Source: JBFGCM01 sp041581135 (GTDB lineage: Bacteria; Actinomycetota; Acidimicrobiia; Spongiisociales; UBA5794). From it: DNA of 64,000 nucleotides. The stretch lies in the NCBI GenBank assembly GCA_041581135.1, contig JBFGCM010000002.1:37216-101215 (forward strand), in the 5' to 3' direction. The notes beneath the pieces are model-generated. The model was not told where the DNA came from and ran no database searches. It saw only the letters and a list, made by a program, of their open reading frames with translations. Every line of letters starts with the position of its first letter. The first letter of the stretch is position 1. The translations under genes and the position numbers were made by a program. Positions 43,416-52,559 of the stretch are shown piece by piece.

Positions 43416-43450
43416 GAACTGTAAGACCGCCTCCGGGCGGTCTTCAGTTC
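43416..43450. terminator. 15-bp hairpin with UCCG tetraloop between divergent genes
   Basis: GAACTG-T-AAGACCGCC pairs with GGCGGTCTT-CAGTTC around TCCG, with one bulged T. On the plus strand TTTCT follows, so it could terminate a plus transcript; on the minus strand it would sit in the pyrE leader, about 65 nt before the TTG. Both neighbouring genes start away from it, so a regulatory role for pyrE is possible. Confidence 0.5.
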
Positions 43451-43586
43451 TTTCTGGGTTGCCGGGCACAGTACACCGCCCTCCCCGCCCCTCGCGAGCG
43501 GCTCCCCGGCACCACCGACCGACCGTTCCCGGCCCTGACGATCCTGGTCGGCTAGCGTCGCCCGCCAGCAGCACCGGAGGTTGGCG

Positions 43587-44495
43587 GTGGCCATTCCCGT
43601 CATCGACCTGGACGACGATCCGACCCGGGTCAGCCACGGCGTCGACGACGCACTACGCCGTATCGGGTTCTTCGCCGTATCGGGCCACGGGATCCCCGAT
43701 GCGACCATCGACGCCGCATGGGACGCATCCGCCCGCTTCTTCGCCCTGCCGTTGGACGAGAAGCTGCGCTACCGCGCGGATGACCCGGCGTACCCGTACG
43801 GTTACGAGCCGATGGCCACCGAAGCACTCGGCGGCGCCCACGGCGAAGCCGGTGCCCGGCCGGACCTCAAGGAGACGTTCAACCTGGCCCCGCCATCCCG
43901 GCGCCGGGTGTGGCCGGAGGGCGTCGACGGCTTCCGCGAGTCGTGGCTGGCCTACTACACAGCAATGGACGACCTGGCACACCGGCTCATGTCACTTTTC
44001 GCACGATCCCTCGGCATGACAGAGGATTACTTCAACGACAAGATCGATGACCCGCTGTCGGCACTGCGCGCCTTGCACTATCCACCGCAGCCGGTGCCAC
44101 CGCCACCGGATCAGCTCCGCGCCGGCGCCCACACCGACTACGGAACCCTCACCGTGCTGCGCCCGGGCCCGGCGACCTGCGGCCTGCAAGTGGAGACCGT
44201 CGACGGGGAGTGGGTGGACGTGCCCCACGTGGACGGCGGTTTCGTCGTGAACATCGGCGACCTCATGGCCATGTGGACGAACGACCGTTGGCGGTCGACG
44301 CCGCACCGGGTCGTGAATCCGCAGGCGGCGACAGAGCGGCGCCAATCGATGGCCTTCTTCCATCAGCCCAACGCCGACGCCGAGATCGTCTGCTTGCCCA
44401 GCTGTACCGACGAGCACAACCCACCGAGGTACCCACCGACGACGACGGCGGAGTGGCTGGCGGCGCGGGTCGCCGCCGCCCACACCCACGACTGA
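43587..44495 (+). CDS. isopenicillin N synthase-like 2OG-Fe(II) oxygenase
   Basis: Non-haem iron dioxygenase of 302 residues in the isopenicillin N synthase family. The N-terminal DIOX_N part opens AIPVIDLDDDP and includes RIGFFAVSGHGIPDA. The core has the iron ligands HTDYGTLT and STPHRVVN and the co-substrate RQSMAFF (RxS). The start is the GTG at 43587, 6 nt after GGAGG; the TTG at 43581 abuts the ribosome-binding site. Substrate unknown; relatives oxidise diverse metabolites, and no biosynthetic cluster is nearby. Confidence 0.87.
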   Translation: MAIPVIDLDDDPTRVSHGVDDALRRIGFFAVSGHGIPDATIDAAWDASARFFALPLDEKLRYRADDPAYPYGYEPMATEALGGAHGEAGARPDLKETFNLAPPSRRRVWPEGVDGFRESWLAYYTAMDDLAHRLMSLFARSLGMTEDYFNDKIDDPLSALRALHYPPQPVPPPPDQLRAGAHTDYGTLTVLRPGPATCGLQVETVDGEWVDVPHVDGGFVVNIGDLMAMWTNDRWRSTPHRVVNPQAATERRQSMAFFHQPNADAEIVCLPSCTDEHNPPRYPPTTTAEWLAARVAAAHTHD

Positions 44496-44523
44496 CCACG
44501 AGCCGTCCGTGGGCAGAGAGGCA

Positions 44524-44565
44524 GAGAATGCGGAGCATTCTCAACCGACTGGCGAAGCCAGTCGG
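44524..44565. repeat. two tandem hairpins with purine triloops
   Basis: GAGAATGC-GGA-GCATTCTC (44524-44542) and CCGACTGGC-GAA-GCCAGTCGG (44545-44565) are perfect stems separated by AA. They lie between the oxygenase stop and the -10 box of the phosphatase gene. They may act as terminator or belong to a dispersed palindromic element. Confidence 0.5.
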
Positions 44566-44569
44566 CAAC

Positions 44570-44575
44570 TACGCT
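44570..44575 (+). promoter_or_regulatory. leaderless -10 box (TACGCT)
   Basis: TACGCT ends 7 nt before the ATG at 44583 with no Shine-Dalgarno sequence. The tandem hairpins occupy the -35 region. Confidence 0.5.
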
Positions 44576-44582
44576 GTCGCCG

Positions 44583-45269
44583 ATGGACATCGTCTTCGTC
44601 CGACATGGACAACCCGCCTGGAGCGTCGATGGTCTGAGCGATCCCGATCCCCAGCTCACCGAGTTGGGGCGCGCCCAAGCCGAGCGCACCGCCAAACGTC
44701 TGGCGAGCGAGCCGCGTGACGTGGTCGAGCTGCTGGTGTCGCCGGCCGTGCGCTCCCAGCAGACGGCGCAGCCGATCGCGGAGGCCACCAACACCTCGAT
44801 CGAGACCATCGACAACCTCGTCGAGATCAAGATGCCGGATTGGCGGGGCGAACTCGAAGAGACCGTCCAGAGGATCTTCAAGAACGCTCGGCACCGCCCC
44901 GCCGAGGACTGGTGGGAGGGGCTCCCCGGAGGCGAGAGCTTCCGCGACTTCCACGATCGCATCATCGACGCCATGCGAGATCTGCTCGGGGCGCGCGGTA
45001 TCCGACCCGACGAGGACGGCAGGCCCCACATGTGGCACGCCGACGGCGACGATCGCCGCATCGTCATCGTGGCCCATGGCGGCACGAACGCGGTGGCCAT
45101 CGGCTATCTGCTCGGGGTGGACCCGACGCCGTGGGAATGGGAACGCTTCTTGCTCGGGCACGCTTCGATCGCTCGCGCCAAGGCCATCCCGTTGGCCGGT
45201 GGCTTCGTGTTCTCACTGCGCAGCTTCAACGACATGGAGCACCTCAGCCACGACATGCGGACGAAGTAG
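44583..45269 (+). CDS. histidine phosphatase (phosphoglycerate mutase-like) family protein
   Basis: 228-residue protein of the histidine phosphatase superfamily. It has the phosphoacceptor FVRHGQPAW near the N-terminus, the SPAVRSQQTAQPI arginine motif, GGESFRDFHDR, and the second histidine in IVIVAHGGTNAV. Catalytic residues are all present. Whether it is a mutase, phosphatase or specific enzyme such as CobC cannot be told. It appears to be transcribed alone and leaderless. Confidence 0.9.
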   Translation: MDIVFVRHGQPAWSVDGLSDPDPQLTELGRAQAERTAKRLASEPRDVVELLVSPAVRSQQTAQPIAEATNTSIETIDNLVEIKMPDWRGELEETVQRIFKNARHRPAEDWWEGLPGGESFRDFHDRIIDAMRDLLGARGIRPDEDGRPHMWHADGDDRRIVIVAHGGTNAVAIGYLLGVDPTPWEWERFLLGHASIARAKAIPLAGGFVFSLRSFNDMEHLSHDMRTK

Positions 45270-45276
45270 CCGGCCC

Positions 45277-46692
45277 TCAGCGAGCGATGGCGTCCCACAT
45301 GGCAGGGGCATCGAAACCGAGCCGCCATGCCGCCCATCCCGCCAACCCGTGCTCGGCGACCACGTCGAGGCGGTGGTTGAGGCCGTCAGGGGTCTCCACC
45401 CAGAAGTAGCGCCCGTCCGCCAGCGTCGCCCGCTCGAGACCGTGGGTCTCGTCGAAGGCCGTTTCCGCCGTCTGCGCCAGGTTCGCCAGCGAGGCGATAC
45501 CGACGGCGCGCGGCCGCTCCAGCTCGTTCGGATCCCAGATCCTTCCATAGAACGGCACGCCCAGGATCACGTCCTCGGGGTCGGCGTACCGCAACAGGTA
45601 CGTCAGGGTGTCTTCCACCCAGGCCGGGCTCGCCACGGGGCCGGCGGGGCGGAACCGATTGAACTGGTCGTAGGACATCAACACCGTGTAGTCGACCAGA
45701 TCGACGAGCTGGCGGCGGGGTGGTGCCGTAGACCAGAACGCCAGCTCCGGCGGTCCCACGTCCCAGGCATCCGTCCGTGGAATGAGGTCGTACGACACCG
45801 TGCCGCCCCACTCGTGGACCAGCGGCACCAGCTCGGCCACGAACGCCGCGAACGCGGCGGCGTCCTCCTCGCGGTAGCCCTCGATGTCGAGATTGATGCC
45901 GTCGGCGCCGAGCTCGCGCCCCCATTCCGACAAGGTGGCGGCGTGTGCCGACCGTTGCGCCGGGTCCGAGAAGGCAAGGTGGTTGGCATCGGCATCGAGC
46001 CCGGCGACGGCCGGCCAAACGGCAAAGCCACGGTCCTGGGCGGCGGCCACGAATCGGGCATCGCAGCCGTTGGAGAGACCGCCCTCGGACGACACGAACC
46101 AGCACACCGGAGAGGCGACGTTGGCGCCCGGTGCGGCGTCGAGCTGCGCCAGATACGAGGCAGTGTCCCCGAGCGCCAGCCAGACCACGGCGAGATCACC
46201 CGCCGGCGCCGGTGGATTGGTGCGGCGCCAAGGCTGGGCGATGTCCACGACTGCGCCGGGCGTCACCTCTTGGGCCCAGGTGACGTCGCCTCCGGGGTAA
46301 GCGAAGGTGAACGTAGCCGGTTGCCTGAGGGTCACGTCGACGGTGTGCGTGCCCGGTCCGAACCGCACGGCACCGCTGCGGTCACCTGCGTCCCAGGTCC
46401 CCACCAGCCGCACGTCACCGTCGACGGCGAGCGCTTCCCGGGGGCTGAGCCGCAAGGTCGTGACGACTCCGGGATCGGTGACGGGCGGCGGCGTCGTCTC
46501 GACTCCGCCGGCTGGGTCGACCTGAGGTGCGGCCGTCGGCGACACCGTCGACGGCGAGGTCACCGCGGTGGGAGCAGGCGCACCCGTCGTCGCCGTGCCG
46601 GCCCCTCCGCTCTGGCAGGAGACGACCAGCACCAGGCCCAAGGCGAGTCGGCGCACGGCGCGGTCCCGCGCCCGCCGATCAGCCGCGGTCAC
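45277..46692 (-). CDS. secreted GH18-type glycosyl hydrolase lipoprotein
   Basis: Exported glycosidase-like protein of 471 residues. The signal RLALGLVLVVSCQSGG with lipobox cysteine is followed by a Thr/Pro linker, a beta domain (about 75-155) and a GH18 TIM barrel (about 165-470). Its catalytic strand is DGINLDIEGY (DxxDxE with Asn in place of the first inner Asp). Similar proteins act on chitin, peptidoglycan or spore cortex. The GTG start at 46692 overlaps the cis-prenyltransferase stop (GTGA), pairing it with an isoprenoid/cell-wall carrier gene. Confidence 0.83.
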   Translation of the reverse strand: MTAADRRARDRAVRRLALGLVLVVSCQSGGAGTATTGAPAPTAVTSPSTVSPTAAPQVDPAGGVETTPPPVTDPGVVTTLRLSPREALAVDGDVRLVGTWDAGDRSGAVRFGPGTHTVDVTLRQPATFTFAYPGGDVTWAQEVTPGAVVDIAQPWRRTNPPAPAGDLAVVWLALGDTASYLAQLDAAPGANVASPVCWFVSSEGGLSNGCDARFVAAAQDRGFAVWPAVAGLDADANHLAFSDPAQRSAHAATLSEWGRELGADGINLDIEGYREEDAAAFAAFVAELVPLVHEWGGTVSYDLIPRTDAWDVGPPELAFWSTAPPRRQLVDLVDYTVLMSYDQFNRFRPAGPVASPAWVEDTLTYLLRYADPEDVILGVPFYGRIWDPNELERPRAVGIASLANLAQTAETAFDETHGLERATLADGRYFWVETPDGLNHRLDVVAEHGLAGWAAWRLGFDAPAMWDAIAR

Positions 46693-47471
46693 TGACCGAA
46701 ACGTCGCTCCCGCCTGGTGAAGTCGCGGAGCGCTCGCAGGAAGTCGACGCGCCGGAACGCCGGCCAGTACACGTCGACGAAGGAGTACTCGGCATATGCC
46801 GCTTGCCACAGCAGGAAGCCGGACAGCCGAGCTTCGCCGCTGGTGCGGATCACCAGGTCCGGATCCGGGAGTCCGGAGGTGTAGAGGTTGGCGGCGAGGG
46901 CTTCCGCGTCGATGTGCGAGGCGATCTCGTCGGGCTCCAAGCCACCGGCGACGAGCTTCCCGACGAGGTCTCGACACGCGTCGACGATCTCCTGGCGGCC
47001 CCCGTACGCCAGCGCGATCGTGAGTCGTCGGCTCCCCGACGGGCGCCGCTGCTCGAGACGCTTGGCCGCCCCCACGAGGTGGTCGGGAAGCAGCCCCAAG
47101 CTTCCGATGAACCGCACATGGAGGTCCTGGCGGTCGGCGACGTTCGGAATCCGGTCGAACAACCCCTCGAGCACCTCGTAGTACGGCTCCAGCTCTTCGT
47201 TGGGTCGGGAGAGGTTCTCCTGGCTCAGCAGCCAGCACGTGACCGCAGGAATTCCGGTCTCATCGCACCAACCGAGGAACTCCAGGAACTTGTCCATACC
47301 CGCCCGGTAGCCCGAGCGGAGGTCGGGCAGGCGCGCCTCCCGGGCGAAGCGGCGGTGACCGTCGTGGATCACGCCCACGTGGTGCGGCAGCCGTGAGCGG
47401 TCGAGCCGACGCAGGATTCGATCCTCGTAGGCTCGATACAAGGGCTTTGCGACGAGCGTGCGCAGCTGCAT
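46689..47471 (-). CDS. cis-prenyltransferase (UppS family)
   Basis: Z-isoprenyl diphosphate synthase of 260 residues, acting in polyprenyl carrier synthesis. Motifs are VGVIHDGHRRFAREARL, the FLGWCDETGIPAVTCWLLSQENLSRP region, and LPDPDLVIRTSGEARLSGFL. The first motif reads DGHRR instead of the nearly invariant DGNRR. Sequence near mycobacterial short-chain (Z-farnesyl) synthases makes a second, shorter-chain enzyme likely. The start is the ATG at 47471 with AAGGGGA upstream. A palindrome overlaps its promoter. Confidence 0.87.
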   Translation of the reverse strand: MQLRTLVAKPLYRAYEDRILRRLDRSRLPHHVGVIHDGHRRFAREARLPDLRSGYRAGMDKFLEFLGWCDETGIPAVTCWLLSQENLSRPNEELEPYYEVLEGLFDRIPNVADRQDLHVRFIGSLGLLPDHLVGAAKRLEQRRPSGSRRLTIALAYGGRQEIVDACRDLVGKLVAGGLEPDEIASHIDAEALAANLYTSGLPDPDLVIRTSGEARLSGFLLWQAAYAEYSFVDVYWPAFRRVDFLRALRDFTRRERRFGQ

Positions 47472-47489
47472 GTCATTCCCCTTTTCGGC

Positions 47490-47507
47490 CACTACGTAGT
47501 GTACGCC
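47490..47507. promoter_or_regulatory. operator candidate, copy 1 (12-bp palindrome)
   Basis: CACTACGTAGTG is a perfect palindrome 19 nt upstream of the cis-prenyltransferase ATG. It overlaps the minus-strand TACACT (candidate -10), so a bound regulator would block the promoter. It is followed by TACGCC, as in copy 2. Confidence 0.45.
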
Positions 47508-47592
47508 TTCCTCGCAGTAGTCACGTCGCCACCAAGCGCAGCATCGAGCCACCCCAGAGTGAGCTGGGTACCCACCCCATCGCCGTATCTGA

Positions 47593-47622
47593 TTGCACAT
47601 AGGCCACGGCATCGTGCAGTAT
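47593..47622 (+). promoter_or_regulatory. candidate promoter (TTGCAC / CAGTAT)
   Basis: TTGCAC at 47593-47598 and CAGTAT at 47617-47622 are separated by 18 nt and would initiate just before operator copy 2. They drive the gene at 47668. Confidence 0.4.
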
Positions 47623-47630
47623 GGGGAGAT

Positions 47631-47651
47631 CACTACGGCGTTGTTTACGCC
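47631..47651. promoter_or_regulatory. operator candidate, copy 2 (degenerate)
   Basis: CACTACGGCGTTG followed by TTTACGCC repeats the CACTACG...GTG...TACGCC pattern of copy 1. It is placed at about +2 to +22 of the divergent promoter, 17 nt before the ATG at 47668. Confidence 0.35.
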
Positions 47652-47667
47652 AAAGGAGCGACCACAG

Positions 47668-48063
47668 ATGGCTATGTCCAAGGCTCACAAGGAGGCACTG
47701 GCCGACGGCAGGCGGCAAGCAGCGGCGATCAAGCGGTATCTGGAGGCGATGGCGGCAAGGCGCCCGGGCCGACCGATCACTGTGGAGTCCTTGAAGGATC
47801 GCATCGCCAAGATCGCGAAGAAGATGAAGACCGAGACCGATCCTCTCCGGAAGGTCGAGCTGGTGCAGGCACGAATGGACGCCGAGGACCAGCTCCGCGG
47901 TTTGAAGTCGAAGGTCGACATCAAGGATCTCGAGGCCGATTTCATCAAGAATGCCAAGCCCTACTCGGAGCGGCGGGGCATCAGCTACTCCGCCTGGCGT
48001 GAGGCGGGAGTGAGCGCCGAGGTGCTGCGCAAGGCAGGGATACCGCGCACCCGTCGCGACTGA
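47668..48063 (+). CDS. conserved actinobacterial small protein, Lsr2-like C-terminal motif
   Basis: Basic 131-residue protein. The N-terminal part MAMSKAHKEALADGRRQAAA is followed by a charged helical hairpin (RIAKIAKKMKTETDPLRKVEL) and a C-terminal motif ISYSAWREAGVSAEVLRKAG. The last motif resembles the DNA-binding tail of Lsr2-type proteins. This family is widespread in actinobacteria without a fixed function; a nucleic-acid-binding role is inference. AAGGAG precedes the ATG at 47668. It is divergent from the cis-prenyltransferase gene, with related sequence blocks at both promoters. Confidence 0.75.
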   Translation: MAMSKAHKEALADGRRQAAAIKRYLEAMAARRPGRPITVESLKDRIAKIAKKMKTETDPLRKVELVQARMDAEDQLRGLKSKVDIKDLEADFIKNAKPYSERRGISYSAWREAGVSAEVLRKAGIPRTRRD

Positions 48064-48469
48064 CCCAGCAACCCGGGCAGGAATCTACGACGGCTATCCG
48101 CCGGCGTCGGGGGTGCGTCATCAACCTGCGCCCGGCTTGGCAATCGTTGGAAATTCGCACGCTAACCGGAACCCGGTCCCGCCCATCCCCGCCCATCATG
48201 GAGCAGCCGTGACCGCGAATTGTCGCTGCGCGGCCACGACGTTTTTCGACCACCCATCCGCCGGGCTCCCGAGATCGGCACGCGGTTCCGACGATCCGTT
48301 CTCTCTCGTGTTCCCCGCCCCATCTCTCGCTGCCGTCCGGGCAAACCCGGAAGCGGAACGCAGCGCGGTAGGCAGAAGACCGCCGTGGTTGCACGGTCCC
48401 CACCACGACCCAACCGCGGTCGGGCATGCGGGCACGTCCCGGCGACATCAGTCGAGCGGGTGGCCCGAG
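48064..48469. other. 406-nt gap between convergent genes, no gene seen
   Basis: Both neighbours end here. Neither strand has a start with a ribosome-binding site and a protein-like sequence. No tRNA, tmRNA, RNase P or SRP RNA signature was found. The stretch is less biased in codon-like periodicity than its surroundings. It may hold decayed sequence or an unannotated RNA. Confidence 0.5.
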
Positions 48470-49519
<1,050 letters not shown>

Positions 49520-49688
49520 CGTTCCTCCCAGAGACTGTCCCCACTGGCGGGGGTGAGTTGTCGCGCGGATGCAGGGTAGCGGGCCCACATTCCGCCAATT
49601 CCTCCGCGCTCAAGGCGGGACGCCACGCGCCCGATTCATTCTTGGCGAGAAGCTCTACGCTGTAGGAAACGGTAGGGGAGCCAGGACG

Positions 49689-50354
49689 ATGCATCATCCG
49701 AGAATCAGGCTTGGACGAATGGAAAACCCCATTCGCGGGCTTCTCCATGGTTCTGCTGCCGTCCTCTCACTCGCCGGCGCCGTCGCCCTGCTGGCGCGGG
49801 CGGCGAGCTGGTCAGGTCGGATCGCTCTGCTGGTGTTCAGCGTCGGCCTCGTGGGCCTCTACACGGCCAGCAGCCTGTACCACTCGGTGCCGTGGGCCGA
49901 AGAGTGGAAGAAGCGGATGCAGCGTCTCGACCACTCGATGATCTACGTGTTGGTGGCCGGCACGTTCACCCCGCTGTTGGTGATCGTGCTGGACGGCTGG
50001 TACAGCTGGGTCCTCTTGGCCGCACTCTGGTCGATCGCTGCGGTCGGCATCGCCCAACAGGTGCTGTTTCCCCGCGAGGAGAACTGGCTGTCCATCACGC
50101 TCCAGACGGTCATGGGCTGGCTCGGGCTGCTGGTCGTCGTACCGATCGGCCGCCGGATAGGCATCGCCCCGGTGCTGCTCATCGGCATCGGCGGCGCGCT
50201 CTACACGGTGGGCATGGTGATGCTCGTGACCAACCGCCCCCGGCTGTGGCCTCGCGTGTTCTCCTACCACGAGGCGTTCCACGTGCTCGTGGTGGTGGCC
50301 AGCTTCACGCACTGGTTCGCCACGTGGCGTTGGGTGGCTCCCTACACGGCCTGA
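49689..50354 (+). CDS. PAQR / hemolysin III family membrane protein
   Basis: Seven-helix membrane protein of 221 residues in the hemolysin III/YqfA (PAQR) family. The conserved zinc-site residues are in TASSLYHSVPW, QRLDHSMIYVLVAGTFTP and SYHEAFHVLVVVAS. Members are membrane hydrolase-like or lipid-homeostasis proteins. The ATG at 49689 has GGGGAG upstream; an internal ATG at 49719 is the alternative. Its 3' end overlaps the convergent DUF3291 gene by 13 nt. Confidence 0.88.
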   Translation: MHHPRIRLGRMENPIRGLLHGSAAVLSLAGAVALLARAASWSGRIALLVFSVGLVGLYTASSLYHSVPWAEEWKKRMQRLDHSMIYVLVAGTFTPLLVIVLDGWYSWVLLAALWSIAAVGIAQQVLFPREENWLSITLQTVMGWLGLLVVVPIGRRIGIAPVLLIGIGGALYTVGMVMLVTNRPRLWPRVFSYHEAFHVLVVVASFTHWFATWRWVAPYTA

Positions 50355-50812
50355 GCGTCTGGCGCTGCGTCCGGCGGCGGGTACACGTTTCGGAAGTCGA
50401 AGGCATCGGGGCCGGGCCCGTGTTGCTGAATGCATTCGAGGCGGTCCTTGGCCTCATCCAACGTCGGGGTATGCCCTACCCGCACCCACCACATGACGAT
50501 GTGCGGTCCGTCGATCTTCTCGAACCACTCTGCCCGCCGCCGCAGGTAGTCGCGGTGCAGGCCGCCGTACACGTAGGCCCGCAGGTGCTCGACCGACTCC
50601 CACACCGACATGTTGATGAGCAGTCGGTCGTCATCGAAGACGTGGATGTTGGTGGCGTTGCCTGAATCGTCCTGCAGCCGCCACACGAACCCGGGGCTGG
50701 CCTCGGCGAGCGCATTCACGTCGTCGAGCGCCCCCATGAACTCGGCCATCACGGGATGGTCCATGGGTGCTCGGGACCGGCCGTAGTTGAGTTGCGCCAG
50801 ATGATGCGTCAT
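50342..50812 (-). CDS. DUF3291 protein
   Basis: 156-residue cytosolic protein of the DUF3291 (dimeric alpha-beta barrel-like) family. It has MTHHLAQLNYGRSRAPMDHP, NMSVWESVEHLRAYVYGGLH and HIVMWWVRVGHTPTLDEAKD. The fold resembles small monooxygenases, but no activity is known. Confidence 0.87.
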   Translation of the reverse strand: MTHHLAQLNYGRSRAPMDHPVMAEFMGALDDVNALAEASPGFVWRLQDDSGNATNIHVFDDDRLLINMSVWESVEHLRAYVYGGLHRDYLRRRAEWFEKIDGPHIVMWWVRVGHTPTLDEAKDRLECIQQHGPGPDAFDFRNVYPPPDAAPDAQAV

Positions 50813-50882
50813 GAGCGGAGGCTACCCGGCCACAGAGCAGGGCCGGCCGGCCGGGCTCGTGCCGCTCGGTGGATTCGGCCGA

Positions 50883-50888
50883 TAGGGT
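50883..50888 (+). promoter_or_regulatory. leaderless -10 box (TAGGGT)
   Basis: TAGGGT ends 6 nt before the ATG at 50895; no Shine-Dalgarno sequence is present. Confidence 0.5.
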
Positions 50889-50894
50889 GATTCC

Positions 50895-52550
50895 ATGCGG
50901 GGATTGGTCGTGGCGCTGCTGTCGATCTCCTTGATCCTGGTGCCGGCAGCACCAGTCGCTGCGTCTACCCCCGTTCCGGCCCTCGGTTCCGCCACGGTCG
51001 TCGGCGACTTCAACGGCGACGGTCGGGACGACTTGGCGACGTTCGACCTCGGCGTGTGGCGGGTCAGCCTCTCCCAAGGTGCCGGCTTCACGACGTCGAC
51101 ATGGGCGACGTGGGGCACCGCCACGGCGTGGGGCCCGCACCGCGTCGGCGACTTCAACGGCGACGGACGCGACGATGTGGCCTCGTACTACTCCCCGACG
51201 GGTCGATGGTGGGTGAACACGTCCACCGGCTCGTCCTTCACGTCGGCGCTGTGGGCGGTGTTCCCCACCGCCGGCGGTTGGGCATCCCAGCTGGTGGGTG
51301 ACTTCACCGGCGACGGCCGTGACGACGTGGCCAACTTCCACCCGTCCAACGCCACCTGGTGGGTGAGCGTCTCGACGGGCACCGGATTCGTGACTCCACA
51401 GTGGGCGGACTACCACCCGGAGCCGGGCTGGGATCTGGAGCTGGTCGGCGACTTCACCGGCGACGGCCGCACCGACGTGCTCAATCACTACGCCCCCGCC
51501 GACTCGTGGTGGGTCGGCGTGTCGACCGGCTCCGGGTTCTACCCGGTGGAGGTGGACCTGGCGGCGGCGCCGACGTTCGCCGCCGACTTCAACGGCGACG
51601 GGATCGACGACCTCGCCGCCTACGTGGGAGACGACTGGTTGGTGGGGCTGGCACCCACGTTCGCGATGACCGAATGGCGAACCTTGCGACCCGCCGAGGG
51701 TTGGACCCAGCGGGTGGGCGACTTCGACGGCGATGGTATGGCCGACATCGCCTCGTTCCACTCCTCCAACGGCACCTGGTGGATCAACCGGTCCACCGGT
51801 GCCGGCTTCTCCACGTGGCTGTGGACGGACTTCGTCACCAACAGTGGGTGGGCGCCGCAGCTGGTGGGGGACTTCACCGGCGACCGGCGGGCCGACATCA
51901 TCAACTACGCGCCGGCGCATGCCTCGTTCTGGATGAGCGAGTCCACGGGGCTGGCGTTCGAGACGCGGCAGTGGTTCGACGACGCGGTCATCGGACGGTC
52001 GTGCCTGTTGTCCGGCGCCGACGCCCCCACCGGGTCGCTGGTGACCGTGCCGGGCTCGGCGCCGCCGTCCAATTCCGCGCCGACGGTGAAGCGGTTCCGG
52101 GTGGAGGTGGAGGCCGGGCTGGCGGTGGACACCGACTGCTTCGGCGACGTGGTACAGACGACCCTCTACGACCTCCGGAGCTGGGCCGGTGAGGGTGACT
52201 TCGCGGTGCAGCGAGTGGACTCGGGGTCGGTCGACTTCATCGTGAGCCTGGCGTCCCCGGCGACCGTAGACGCCTACTGCTACCCCGTGATCACCGGTGG
52301 CATCTTCTCGTGCTGGAACGGATCGCGGGCGATGATCAACTCGTGGCGGTGGGAGTTCGCCGCCGCCTCGTACGGCACCGATTACCCCACCTATCGCCTG
52401 TATGTGATCAACCACGAGGTCGGCCACGGCCTCGGGCACGGTCACGAGGTGTGCACAGGCGCCGGCGACCCGGCGCCGGTGATGATGCAGCAGACCAAGT
52501 TCATCGCGCCCTGTGTGAAGAACGGGTGGCCGCTGTGGTGGGAACGGTGA
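50895..52550 (+). CDS. secreted metalloprotease-like protein with seven FG-GAP/VCBS repeats (DUF3152)
   Basis: Exported protein of 551 residues. After a signal peptide (about 1-23), seven repeats of 46-50 residues each carry an Asp-rich calcium loop of the type VGDFNGDGRDDLA (about 35-375). The C-terminal DUF3152 domain (about 400-551) has the zinc motif INHEVGHGLGHGHEVC and the Met-turn PAPVMMQQTKF, the pattern of metzincin-like peptidases. Combining calcium-binding propeller-like repeats with this domain suggests an extracellular, calcium-stabilised protease. The transcript appears leaderless. A 17-bp palindrome follows the stop. Confidence 0.87.
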   Translation: MRGLVVALLSISLILVPAAPVAASTPVPALGSATVVGDFNGDGRDDLATFDLGVWRVSLSQGAGFTTSTWATWGTATAWGPHRVGDFNGDGRDDVASYYSPTGRWWVNTSTGSSFTSALWAVFPTAGGWASQLVGDFTGDGRDDVANFHPSNATWWVSVSTGTGFVTPQWADYHPEPGWDLELVGDFTGDGRTDVLNHYAPADSWWVGVSTGSGFYPVEVDLAAAPTFAADFNGDGIDDLAAYVGDDWLVGLAPTFAMTEWRTLRPAEGWTQRVGDFDGDGMADIASFHSSNGTWWINRSTGAGFSTWLWTDFVTNSGWAPQLVGDFTGDRRADIINYAPAHASFWMSESTGLAFETRQWFDDAVIGRSCLLSGADAPTGSLVTVPGSAPPSNSAPTVKRFRVEVEAGLAVDTDCFGDVVQTTLYDLRSWAGEGDFAVQRVDSGSVDFIVSLASPATVDAYCYPVITGGIFSCWNGSRAMINSWRWEFAAASYGTDYPTYRLYVINHEVGHGLGHGHEVCTGAGDPAPVMMQQTKFIAPCVKNGWPLWWER

Positions 52551-52559
52551 CCCGTCGGG

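Noticed and set aside
48064..48469. Possible structured RNA (RNase P, tmRNA or SRP RNA)
   Set aside because: None of the conserved cores of these RNAs could be found on either strand.
50895..52000. Regular DNA repeats considered as a CRISPR-like array
   Set aside because: They are in frame and encode calcium-loop protein repeats of 46-50 residues.
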